From: Meconema thalassinum
Lineage: Eukaryota; Arthropoda; Insecta; Orthoptera; Tettigoniidae
Direction of reading: 5' to 3'
DNA: 64,000 nucleotides
Assembly: GCA_946902985.2 (NCBI GenBank)
Contig: OX336399.1
Location: forward strand, 162,608,911-162,672,910
The notes under the pieces were generated by a model that saw only the letters and a program-made list of their open reading frames with translations, had not been told where the DNA came from and made no database searches. The translations under genes and the position numbers were made by a program. This document shows positions 55,215 to 64,000 of the stretch, in pieces. Within the stretch, counting starts at the first letter, position 1. The number at the start of each line of letters is the position of its first letter.

Positions 55215-55727
55215 CACAGCTTGTTAATTATAAAAATCTTTCTATCTTAAATCATACTCCCGCTGCGGTTTTGGGTGAGCACTCGATCGTTAACGAAAGA
55301 AATTTCCTCAGGCTACCTGTTTCTGTGAGGGAGAACACGCGATAGTATTTTTGTAAAACATATCGAGTATTGACAACTTCACCGCAATAAAATTGCAGGC
55401 AGCATTCTCTTCTTTTTAAAGAGGGGCAGATGGCCTCGTAGTTCTACCCTTTAAAACAACAATAACTAACTAACTTTTTAAAACAACAATGAAATCATTT
55501 GTGTGTAGGCTTGCGTATCAATAACGCAATCACCACTAATTTGTGTCAACATCTGTAGCAACCGATAAAGCCCCCTGCACTCGCGCTTATTTTTAAATCT
55601 GGAAAAATGAGAATTACTCCTGGAAAATCGTTGACCGATTTGAGTGGCCACCTTGTAGGCTATTTTGTCACTTTTTATTTTATAAGAATTGCAGCCAATG
55701 GCCATTAAACGCTTGAAGGCTCCCAAC

Positions 55728-56590
55728 AAGTTCAATTTCAAGTAGTTTCAACTTAGGTACCAGATGCCACTCACACCTAGCGGCGAACGTTGGAATTTGA
55801 TAGAGCGTTTCTACCCAAATATTTGCCTACATACTACCAATTCTAGTGGTAGGTTCTTTTACATGTCATAAATCTATGACATGAACCATATTTGCTCGGG
55901 AGTGCTTTCTACTAACTGGTATGGGGGACTAGTATGGAACAAGGATATACCAATTAAGGCTAAAGAAGTTATGTACCAAGCAAATTATGCTCCTATAATG
56001 ACATATGCAGCAGAAACTTGGACAATGACTAAGAGGGATGAGAGCAGAGTACAGGCAGCTGAGTTGAGATTCCTGAGAAGTATGGTCCAGAAAACGAGGA
56101 GAGACCGAGTGAGAAATGAAGATATACGGAAAGAACTGGGAGTACAGAAACTAAGTGATAAACTGGAGCCAAACAGATTGAGATGGTTTGGACATGTCAA
56201 ACGGGGCTAACAAGACGAGCACTGGAACGACGGATGACAGGGAAGAGAGGACGAGGAAGACCAAGAATTCGTTGGATGGACTCTGTGAAGAATAGCATTA
56301 GTAAACGGAACCTGGGTTGGAACACCGTGTCGGAAGAGCAATGGCAGAACGACAGAACAAAGTGGAGAGAAACCATATTTGCCCCCACCCAGTGTCAGCT
56401 GGAAAAGGGGAAATTAAGATGATGATGATGATGAAATCTATGACATGGGACCGCCGGCTTTACTTCCCCTCCGAAGGAAGGCATACTGAAGGACTTGAAC
56501 GCTCTTAAAAATCCGACGACTTCGGCCGGGTTTGAACCCGCGATCTTAGGTATAGCAGTTCAGCATGCTACCGACTACGCCACCGAAGCC
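55728..56590 (-). mobile_element. SINE family A2, tail-truncated, split by a LINE
   Basis: The two parts (55728-55883; 56434-56590) are collinear with 7000-7305. The head at the right gives GGCTTCGGTGGCGTAGTCGG and GCGGGTTCAAACCCGGCCGA on the minus strand. AAATCTATGACATG appears once in other copies but twice here because of the LINE. Confidence 0.82.
55884..56433 (+). pseudogene. RTE-like LINE 3' end inserted with 14-bp TSD
   Basis: AAATCTATGACATG is duplicated exactly at 55870-55883 and 56434-56447. Coding on the plus strand: WNKDIPIKAKEVMYQANYAP, MTYAAETWTMTKRDESRVQA, AELRFLRSMVQKTRRDRVRN, LEPNRLRWFGHVKR, then one frameshift near 56204 and RRALERRMTGKRGRGRPRIR, WMDSVKNSISKRNLGWN. This is the C-terminal end of a widespread insect endonuclease-reverse transcriptase protein. 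The 3' end is (GAT)n at 56417-56433, as in RTE-type LINEs. 5' truncation removed the catalytic domains. The perfect TSD and single frameshift suggest a fairly recent insertion. Confidence 0.85.
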
Positions 56591-57940
56591 GTCATGTTGT
56601 CACTTTTTAGCCCTGCTCATCAGTGTCTGCCAACGGCATGCGACACAGCTTGAGTTACCGATAGTGGGAGTTGGGCGCCATGGTCAATGCACAAGACCTC
56701 ACGAACGGGATCGTCCGTGTTCCGAAAGCGCCGTGAAGCGAGGAGCGGGTGCCGTTAAAAGTGAACATTCCGGAGACACCCACAGGATTCCATCCCAACA
56801 GGTTTCTTGGTCTGACCCGCCCCTCAAGCCTGTGCCTTGTACTTCACCGTTCATAAATCACCACATAACGAGCGTCTCTAGACTTCATTGTCCATACACT
56901 TTCAGGGCCCGGAATTTGATGACCTCAAAATGTTTTAAAAATGACTGCAAAGATCCCATAAAATGGCCCGAAAACTTAAAAAAAAATACCTAAAAATTTG
57001 AACGGAACTGACATAATTTCATCACACAAAAATGCAAACAGACTACGTCATTGTACTGTATGTTGAAATGATTTTAATAGCTAAATATTATAATTTTATT
57101 ATTATATGTCAAATACGAATTATTTGCACACATACTGGTTATTATTTCAGTCTAGTTTGTCTCTTGGAATGGGGTCATTCCAAGAAATAAGGGTTGAACA
57201 AAAGTTGTGAAGATTCTCATGTCTTCGTATTCATCCTCACTGTCAGTTCCGTTAATATCCAGTACCATTCGCATAAAAAATGCATCATAAACCATAAAAA
57301 ATGTGAGGAAATGACTCGAAACGTATAAAATATTCTAATAAATTCCATAAAATTATATAATAATGACGCGAAAAACGAGAAAATGACCTAAAAGCAAAAT
57401 AACTTACGTAGAAAAATTACGAGCCTTACAGTAGTCGCATATGATGCGTAACATGCGACATGTTATCCTACTTTGTGTCTGCCGGGAGCGCAAATCCCTT
57501 GTTAACAGTGAACTCTGTTGGTCATTGAAATAACTACCTACTTGTAAATCTCCTGTTCCAAATCCTTTCAACAAATATGATATAACTTAATGAATATTTT
57601 CACACCAAAGAACGACAACTTGAAGATGATTTTTTGTAGGAATATCTTTAATGAGACCTCCAAACCTTGAAGTAAACCGTATGCGATTTACATTCCACAT
57701 AGTCACATGGCCGACAGTACGTCGTGGTACCAATCTCCGCCACAGCGCGCGCTCATTGTTTCCGTTGCATTGCCGTCCTATCTCCGTTTCATCGTCCCAT
57801 TTCCGTTTCATTTTTCAGAATCACCCCCACAAAAAAATACACAGCAACCGAGTGGAAAGCTGTTTCACATCAAAAATGACTTAATAAATATGCATTTCTG
57901 TAATGTGGGGCTATGAACAGGATTTGTATATAAGTTAGCA
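56591..57940. other. Unassigned stretch
   Basis: An AGGGCCCGGAATTTGATGAC segment (56904) and AAAATTACGAGCCTTACAG (57413) loosely resemble the ends of the CGGBP1-type hAT but lack a target duplication. The 57580-57880 segment has no recognised family. No gene is called. Confidence 0.3.
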
Positions 57941-58362
57941 ATTTATTTATTTATCGTATGGCTTTTAGTGCCGGGAGTGTCCGAGGACATGTTCGGCTCG
58001 CCTGAGTCTGTAGCTGCTTCCAGCGGACACCCTAAAGGGCGAGCTACAAGTTCCGTTCAATTTCAAGTAGTTCCAACTTTCGCCACCAGATATCAATGAT
58101 ACCTAGTGGTGAACGTTGGAACTTTGATAGAGCGTTCTGACGAAATCTAACCTAACAAATTTTGCTTTACACAAGTTTAGTCTGTGAAAGGATCTTTTAC
58201 ATGCCATAAATCTATGACATGGGACCGCCGGCTTTACTTCCCCTCCGAAGGAAGGTACTGAAGGATTTTAACGCTCTTAAAAAATCCGACGACTTCGGCC
58301 GGGTTTGAACCCGCTATCTTGGGCACAGCAGTTCAGCATGCTACCGACTACGCCACCGAAGC
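57941..58362 (-). mobile_element. SINE family A2
   Basis: Nearly identical in order to 6855-7305: TTTATCGTATGGCTTTTAGT, GAGTGTCCGAGGACATGTTC, CTTTGATAGAGCGTTCTGAC, then the head with CTACGCCACCGAAGC. Confidence 0.8.
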
Positions 58363-58786
58363 AATGTCTGTGGTGAACAATTTAAAAATGACATGTCATC
58401 AGAATCCGGGCACTGGTCATACTACAATATTGTTCGTAGTGGTACCAGTGTATGACCAGTCCAGTGGCGTAACTACGGGGGTGAATAAGGGGATCAATCC
58501 CCCCACCCAGAGCCAATTAATTTAAAAGAAACGTAATGAGAATTTTATTTAACCCTTAATAGGTTAGTGCTCTATATATTAATCACCTATCACAGTTTAT
58601 GTTATAAAAAGTGCTGATGGCCGAATCGTACAGCCTTATTTTCAAGAGCATTCATTATTATATCCGTAACTACGTGCTGGATAAAATTACAAAAAAATAA
58701 ATTAAAATACAATTAAGTTACTTTTAAATTTTTATTGTAGCCTATAACTTTTACATTTTAATTTTTAAGTAAAATACTGTATAAAT

Positions 58787-59071
58787 ATGGAAATCAGACT
58801 AACAAAACAAATTTTTAATAAAAGTTTTAAACTTAATGTTCAACCAGCGTGGTTGACACAAACATTAAAGGATCTTAAGGAAGCACACATTGACATTACA
58901 GATACATATAATAGGAATTTATTTTGGGACAAAATTCCAAAAGTGATCTTCAGGGAGGAACAAGAAAGACAACGAAAGCAGACACGTAACATTGAACAGC
59001 TCCGAAAGCAGAGATCAGAGAGGATGAATCGAATGCGGGCAGAGAGAAAAAAGACATGTGGCAAGATTTGA
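58787..59071 (+). pseudogene. Non-LTR retrotransposon ORF2, last 94 codons
   Basis: Open frame MEIRLTKQIFNKSFKLNVQP, AWLTQTLKDLKEAHIDITDT, FREEQERQRKQTRNIEQLRK ending RMNRMRAERKKTCGKI. The order (RLTKQIF, W-x-x-x-x-x-DLKE-x-x-I, a basic coiled tail) is that of the extreme C-terminus of the LINE family seen at 30117-31060 and 803-1325. The frame is intact, but the rest of the protein is missing; the Met is a coincidence of truncation. A/T-rich 3' sequence follows. 58363-58786 before it holds only A/T-rich DNA and a CAGTGGCGTAACTACGGGGG motif at 58461. Confidence 0.6.
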
Positions 59072-59176
59072 AGTAGCCTATTGATTTTACGTGCTCTGTA
59101 CAATAGTGCTATCCGATATTTTAAAAAAATGGAAATAAAAATTTCAAAAATTAATTCAAAATTAAAATAATAAACA

Positions 59177-60740
59177 CTAGAAGACCCGTGCTGCTCCGCA
59201 ACATTCCTTTCAACAATCCAACAACCCTTCTTTTTATATTATGGCATTTGCTGTTCGCATGTGACCTGAGCAGAATAAATATAAAATTAAGGAAGATCAA
59301 AAAATTAAAATTCATAATATTAATTAAAATTAAAATTGAAATGTTAATACACACAAAAACAAGAAGTTCCGTGACGAACTAAAGAGCCTACTTTTCATGC
59401 CAATGATTATTCTACAGTATATGAACCTATCTAGAATAATGACGAAATTAAGTTGGTAATATCGAAATATCTAATTAGTTCAAAATATACCTGGTATAAT
59501 GTAGCCTAATAGAGCACTACAGTTGGCAGCCCTGGTGACTGAATATATTCTTAGTTCCACCTCTTAAGGTACAGAATACAAAATTTGGTTGAAGTCCAAT
59601 GGACGTTACATGCAGTTAGACACTGGATCTATCAGCACGCGTAAAAACATGTTGCCAACAATACCATGCGTGTGCTGGTCAGAAATAATCTGAAATATTA
59701 TGATATCTTGTTGTGCCAATTTTGGATGAAATCCATTTGTTAGTATAGAAATTACATGTATTTTAAAATTGGACATATTAGCAGGCATAGAATCATGTTG
59801 GCAGCACTGCCTTGTATTAATTACTCCAAATTAATCTAGAATGTCAGGTGCTATACGTGTGCAAAGTATAGAGCTGTTGGCTTGCATACTTTCTGATATA
59901 TTGATATTAGGATAAAAAGAATATAGACAGCATTTATTAACAGTTGGCAGCCCTGATTGCTCTTAACAATACTTATAGTCATATCTGTTATGGTACACAT
60001 ATCACATACGAAATTTGGTTGAAATCCAACTGATAGTATAGAAGTTACATGTATTTAAAAATTGGTACTATCAGCAGGCTTATAATCATGTTGGTAGAAC
60101 TGACGTATATAAGTTACTCCAAATTAATCTAAAATGTCAGAATATACGTGTGCATAGTTTAAAGCTGTTGGCTTGAATACTTTCTGATATATTGGTATTT
60201 GGATTAAAAAAATGGAGAGAGCAATTATTAACAGTTGGCAGCCCTGGTGGCTCTTAAGAATACGCTCAGTCATATCTGTTTATGTACAGATATGACATAC
60301 AAAATTTGGTTGAAATCCAATTGATAGTGTAGAAGTTATATGCATTTGAACATTGGACCTATCAGAAGGCTTAAAATTATTTTGGCAACACTGTCATGGT
60401 TGGCCTCCTGGAAATTAAACTGAAATAGTATTATATACATGTGTGCCAATTTTGGAATAGCTCCCATGCATACCTTGCAAGATATCCAACATGGAGCTCA
60501 AATTTCTAGTGCGTTTTTTCAGCAGTTGGTAGCACTGACATCATTTTCAAATATGGACGTGAGCTATTCCGGTGCACATCTTTACTCATACTAAATTTGG
60601 TTTTGATTGCTGCAGCCGTTTAGGAGTTGATAGGGGGGGGGGGGGGACACACACACAGCCAGACAGACAGACACACATTTTCCCGGATCGATCTCATAAG
60701 TCTACTTTTTCCTCATTTTTGCAAAATGTGAAAAGTAGGC
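59177..60740 (-). mobile_element. Helitron-like element with about 290-bp internal repeats
   Basis: In minus orientation it ends ...GAGCAGCACGGGTCTTCTAG followed by T, matching 263-289, and starts with a palindrome (AGCCTACTTTTC...GAAAAAGTAGACTT). An (AC/AG)n tract lies at 60648-60680. ACAGTTGGCAGCCCTGG with ACAAAATTTGGTTGAAATCC recurs near 59519, 59940, 60230 and, weaker, 60521. No protein coding. Confidence 0.6.
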
Positions 60741-60839
60741 TAAAAAGTTTTGTCCTATAAAGGGTTAAGAAAAAGCCATTTTTCGGATTGATGACAAACG
60801 ACTGGATTATGCGCGTTTATAATTGAGTCATAAACACTG

Positions 60840-61520
60840 CAGGGGCGTATATACATTATTTTTTTCGGGGGAGGGGCTGGCTATCCTGGAAAATTGTGAG
60901 TATTCTCAGGGGATTGTCACCGCACAATACCCAGAAATATCCACCAATAACTTAGAGCAGATAACTTTGCGTAATTATTTTAGATAAGATTCAAAGTTTA
61001 TTATAGCCTACTGTTACTGGCAATACAAAAAAAAGTAAAATAGAACACAACACACAAATAAAATTTTATACTTAATGAATTTTCCATTATGATCTAAGGG
61101 GGTATGAATGGCAAATATCTAAATATTTCTCAATTTACTAAGTAGAAAGGTAAACTTTTTTTTTTTTACAAGTTGATTTATTTCTCAAAAGTACCGTACT
61201 GTGGAATTCACAGATTTGCCTCACAAGGCAGAATGTACCCCATTCCAGCCCTCAGACAAGAATTAAAATTTCTTGGGGGAGCCGGGAATTGAATTTGGAC
61301 CTCTGGGGCGGCAGCCACGAATGCTAGCCACTACACCACGAGTTAGTCGAATTTCAGTCTTAATATTGTTTAAAACTTAGCTAATAAGTTAAAGATTAGG
61401 GTACAACCAAATTTAAATTATTTCAAGCTCTTACCAAAGCAACACTTTCTTAATTTTTATTGGCTTTTTTCGGGGGGGGGGGGGGAAGCCCCCTCAGCAC
61501 CCCCCTTATATACGCCCCTG
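60840..61520. mobile_element. Non-autonomous hAT, 681 bp
   Basis: Termini CAGGGGCGTATATA and TATATACGCCCCTG, followed inward by G-rich/C-rich tracts. Flanks AAACACTG (60832-60839) and ATACACTG (61521-61528) are an 8-bp duplication with one change. It contains a SINE D fragment. Confidence 0.8.
61213..61346 (-). mobile_element. SINE family D fragment
   Basis: The minus strand reads TCGTGGTGTAGTGGCTAGCA, CCAAATTCAATTCCCGGCTC and TTGTCTGAGGGCTGGAATGG, GCCTTGTGAGGCAAATC. Confidence 0.6.
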
Positions 61521-61887
61521 ATACACTGACCGGCAAAAAAAGCCGATCACTTGAAAATTTCAACATTACTTTCATTCAAATCATAAATACGAACGGAATA
61601 GGCCTAGTACAGTACATACTGTAGTTATAGCATGGAAGTAAGGTTAATTGGTTTCTTGGATGCATTACCCCATTACCATTCTTCATGACATTGTTTCTAG
61701 CGATTCTTTGACATGATGCTGTTTCCCGCGGAAAGATGTGCGCGCCATCGCTATCGTCAATAATGCAATGTTTTATTAATTTTCTTTTGCCACTTGTTGG
61801 CATAGGAAAGATCAATACAGCCATATCCACAGTAGTTCTTGTGCAATTCAGAAACGAATATGCGCTTGAGGCCTGAAGATGTTGCCA
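61521..61887. other. Unassigned stretch
   Basis: Nothing recognised; the 84-codon minus frame (61576-61830) has no known motif. Confidence 0.3.
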
Positions 61888-62212
61888 GGGCTGGCTGTGA
61901 TCGAAAATTTGACTGTCACCGCAGAGGTCTGAGTTTGATTCCCGGCTCTGCCAAGAAATTTAATTCTGGTCTGAGGGCTGGTCCGGGGTACACTCAGCCT
62001 CCTGAGGCTGAAATGAGAAGGTATGAGTTTGATTCCCATCTTAGTCATTCTATTAGTGGTTCTACGAGGTTTTCCACTTCCTTCAGGAAAATGCAATCCT
62101 CTCCTCAATTACAAATACCTACACTATTACAGAAACCACAATAATACAATACAGGCTGTCTCAGAAAAGAAATTCTACACACGCACTCAAGTACACAGAG
62201 CTGCAATGACCA
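61888..62212 (+). mobile_element. SINE family D
   Basis: GGTCTGAGTTTGATTCCCGG (B box), TTCTGGTCTGAGGGCTGGTC, GTACACTCAGCCTCCTGAGG, TTTGATTCCCATCTTAGTCA and a 3' part with TACACACGCACTCAAGTACA. The A-box side is worn. Confidence 0.6.
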
Positions 62213-62639
62213 ATTCTGTGACTATACCTTTCTATTGGTAGCCACGTTAATTTAATCAGATGGTACGTAGGGCCTACATCCATCTCTCTCTTCAGTCGGA
62301 AGATGAACCTCCATGATATCTCCTCACATGCCATCTGTCAATCAAGATAGCGTGTGATGGAAAAGAAAACAGAAGAAAAACAGGCACCTGTCCAGAGAAT
62401 TGAGACGATTTTAAGGTAACCTAAAAGACACATGCAGCCCAGAACATGAACCTTTCCGTTAATCCAAGCCACGTTTGAATTCGAACGATGGGAAAAATGC
62501 TGTGTCCTTGAAGAACTCGGGAGCAGTGCTGGCCGGTGATAAGGTTGCAGAGTTCAACAACGACCAGATTTTTCTCAGGGGAAAATTTAAACTTTTAAAA
62601 ACTAAATAAATAGTCGACTACGCATTACATTATAATTAT
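62213..62639. other. Unassigned stretch
   Basis: No gene or repeat recognised. Confidence 0.3.
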
Positions 62640-62940
62640 TAGGGCTCGGATTTTTAGGTTAATAAATATTTTTTATGTAGGCCTAAATACATATTTTAAA
62701 CATTTTGTCTATAAATACATACATTCCTGATTTTCACTTATTAGCACATAAAAGACATTAATATTTACATTTTTTTAAAAATCAGTATGCTAAATCTTTC
62801 AGTTTATTGCATTTTTGTTCTGCGTTACTTCAACGGGGAAGAACCTGTGAGCTATCTAACCTTCATCCAGAGCGTATGTCAGCTTGCAGCTGTTCTTTTC
62901 TTATCTTGTCGCCCCGTCCCACTCACTAAGGAAGCCGGGT

Positions 62941-63066
62941 ATGCCTAAAGTAAAAGCAACTACGACGTATCGTCTGCAGCAGTATGTTGTAGAATTTAAG
63001 GATAATTTTACTTCTGATGGGGGCGTTCTGTTCTGCCAATCATGTGGGAAACCAATCAAGGCTTAA
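62941..63066 (+). pseudogene. CGGBP1-like zinc-finger N-terminus
   Basis: 41 codons: MPKVKATTTYRLQQYVVEFK, DNFTSDGGVLFCQSCGKPIK, then stop. MPK-x-K-x-T-x-x-x-R-x-x-x-x-V-x-EF...DG-x-LFC-x-x-C is the start of CGGBP1-like hAT proteins, a BED-like C2H2 finger. The His pair and the catalytic domain are lost after the stop. Confidence 0.6.
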
Positions 63067-63300
63067 CAGCGATCTCAAGTTACTCCACACCTCGAGAGCA
63101 AGAAACATATTGCCGCAGTTTCGCACCTTCAGAAGAAGTGTTTCGCGATATTAGTCGGTCATTTGTGATGGACAACCTGAAGATGTATCTCGTTGTGTAT
63201 TGTAATTCTTCAGCAGTCAGTGAGACATAGAATTTAAATTGCATTCGTGAATACTGCATATTGTGTATATGCACATTAATAAACTAAATCATAATTAAAA

Positions 63301-63690
63301 TAGTCTTGCCACGGTGGGTGAGTGGTTATAGTGTCGGACTACCAACCCCAAGATTGCAGGTTCGCCCCTGGCCATGGTAAGTGATTTTTGAAGGCGACAA
63401 AAATCACGATACTCATGTCATACATTGTTGGCATGTTAAAGAACCCATTTGAATTCAGTAGGCCGTGTTCAATGGCAAAATTAATCTCGGGATTTTCCGC
63501 CAACACAAAGTTCCTCCATTCTCTACTTGAAGGCGCTGTAGTGTCAAGGAGTTTAGATATCTAACCTCATTGACTTTCATAGCGTTCAAAGGAACGACGA
63601 AATTCGACATGCAAGCTACCCTCTGGGTGTCAGTTAACAAAGCTTGCACCTGGCACCCGAGGCCATACGATATTATTATTATTATAATTA
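63301..63690 (+). mobile_element. SINE family F, best copy
   Basis: Head CACGGTGGGTGAGTGGTTAT and TGCAGGTTCGCCCCTGGCCA, then AGAACCCATTTGAATTCAGT, CTACTTGAAGGCGCTGTAGT, GGCACCCGAGGCCATACGAT and (ATT)n. ATAATTAAA precedes and follows it, a probable target duplication. Confidence 0.75.
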
Positions 63691-63807
63691 AATATGTTTA
63701 CTTTTTTGTCACATATTTCAGAAATATTTAATACATACAAAATAAATACCGGTATTTTCCCGATTTTTGGCACCTAAAAGTCCGAGTCCCAATAATTATA
63801 GTGTGTG

Positions 63808-63870
63808 GACCCTCCCTATCGAACGGAGACTCACGGAGGTCACGTGGCGTCCAACTAGTTTAACACAATA
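63808..63870. repeat. DDE_3-type terminal fragment
   Basis: CCCTATCGAACGGAGACTCA and CCAACTAGTTTAACACA correspond to the 20630-20730 terminus of the DDE_3-type family. Confidence 0.4.
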
Positions 63871-64000
63871 TGTACAGTATATTAAGACTTTCACTGCCCG
63901 GATTACTGTATAAATAATTCATGGTTTTTTGGGCTAATGCCGTCTGAAAATTAAATTAGATCCATACGTTTCGGAGAAACCTTGCCTCGTTTTTCAATGG

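Larger units (their letters stand above)
52531..55223 (+). mobile_element. Helitron, non-autonomous, with internal tandem array
   Basis: Begins TCTATCTTCTATATATATAA immediately after A and ends CAGCTTG immediately before T. Joining the flanks gives CCACTGTTAA|TTAATTATAA, exactly the uninterrupted sequence at 46331-46350, so insertion was between A and T with no duplication, the Helitron rule. A hairpin GGCAT-TGCAACGC-ATGCC (54908-54925) lies near the 3' end, now pushed inward by a SINE B (54931-55214). The terminal tetranucleotide is CTTG rather than the usual CTRR. No Rep/helicase gene is present. Confidence 0.85.
52407..55655. mobile_element. Second copy of the 6-bp-TSD element, split by a Helitron
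   Basis: Left CATGGTGGTCACTACTCCTG (52407) and right GTGGCCACCTTG (to 55655) with TAGGCT duplicated at 52401-52406 and 55656-55661. 52407-52530 plus 55224-55655 is collinear with 46227-46797 (also GGTAACGAAAGAAATTTCCT-like block near 55295). A small extra insert (about 55420-55470, GGCAGATGGCCTCGTAGTTC) is repeat-C-like. Confidence 0.82.
62640..63791 (+). mobile_element. hAT of CGGBP1 type, 8-bp TSD
   Basis: Termini TAGGGCTCGGATTTTTAGG and CCTAAAAGTCCGAGTCCCA with ATAATTAT at 62632-62639 and 63792-63799. It carries a short zinc-finger reading frame (62941-63066) and a SINE F (63301-63690). A degraded sibling lies at 47652-49703. Confidence 0.8.

Noticed and set aside
56904..57432. Possible CGGBP1-type hAT derivative
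   Set aside because: Ends only loosely similar and no 8-bp duplication could be seen.
58461..58480. hAT terminus CAGTGGCGTAACTACGGGGG
   Set aside because: No matching right end or duplication found nearby; may be a lone end.

Overview
The window reads as intergenic, transposon-saturated DNA from a large arthropod genome, most likely an insect. The transposons are of arthropod type (Tc1, mariner, several hAT groups, pogo-like, DUF4817/DDE_3-type, Helitron-like, non-LTR retrotransposons), and there are eight or so families of tRNA-headed SINEs with A/T-rich simple-repeat tails. The SINE types recall those I associate with orthopteran genomes; that is an impression, not a search result. I see no convincing host protein gene, no rRNA, no CRISPR array and no bacterial-style operon. 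Only two long ORFs look intact, and both are transposases: a 341-residue Tc1 DD34E protein (34702-35727, minus) and a 459-residue IS630/Tc1-mariner superfamily protein with unusually wide D-to-E spacing (40850-42229, plus).

Layout. 1-10 kb: a Helitron-like 3' end, a LINE tail, a THAP-bearing element with a perfect 8-bp target duplication (1432-3570), several SINEs, a possible P-type transposase fragment and another LINE tail. 9.5-20 kb: a 718-bp hAT relic, a long-armed palindromic element with a 9-bp target duplication and a proline-tRNA-like sequence in each arm (13670-15480), a hAT interrupting a SINE (16545-17713), and SINE-in-SINE insertions. 20-31 kb: DDE_3-type transposase relics and a hAT (22582-28613) that carries a second, about 4.9-kb element. 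32.4-39.3 kb: three direct copies of an approximately 1115-bp unit; Tc1-type elements sit in the same TA-rich tract of copies 2 and 3. 40.0-45.0 kb: a nest in which a DDE_3-type relic holds a mariner, which holds the 459-residue transposase gene, SINEs and a microsatellite. 45-50 kb: pogo-like element, MITE, GC-rich DUF4817 deletion derivative, and a hAT of CGGBP1 type hosting an ATGGCGG repeat array. 50.8-52 kb: an AGGAGGCTTTGC minisatellite. 52.4-55.7 kb: a 6-bp-TSD element split by a Helitron carrying about 14 tandem units of about 165 bp. 55.7-64 kb: a LINE inserted in a SINE with a 14-bp duplication, further SINEs, a Helitron-like tandem repeat, and two hAT elements.

The parts do not form a pathway. 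Their value is as a record of insertion order. Because several families occur more than once here, one copy often serves as the empty site of another, so boundaries and target-site duplications (TSDs) could be read directly by eye. Boundaries given with TSDs are to the base; other repeat boundaries are approximate. Family letters (A-J) are local labels used only in this annotation.
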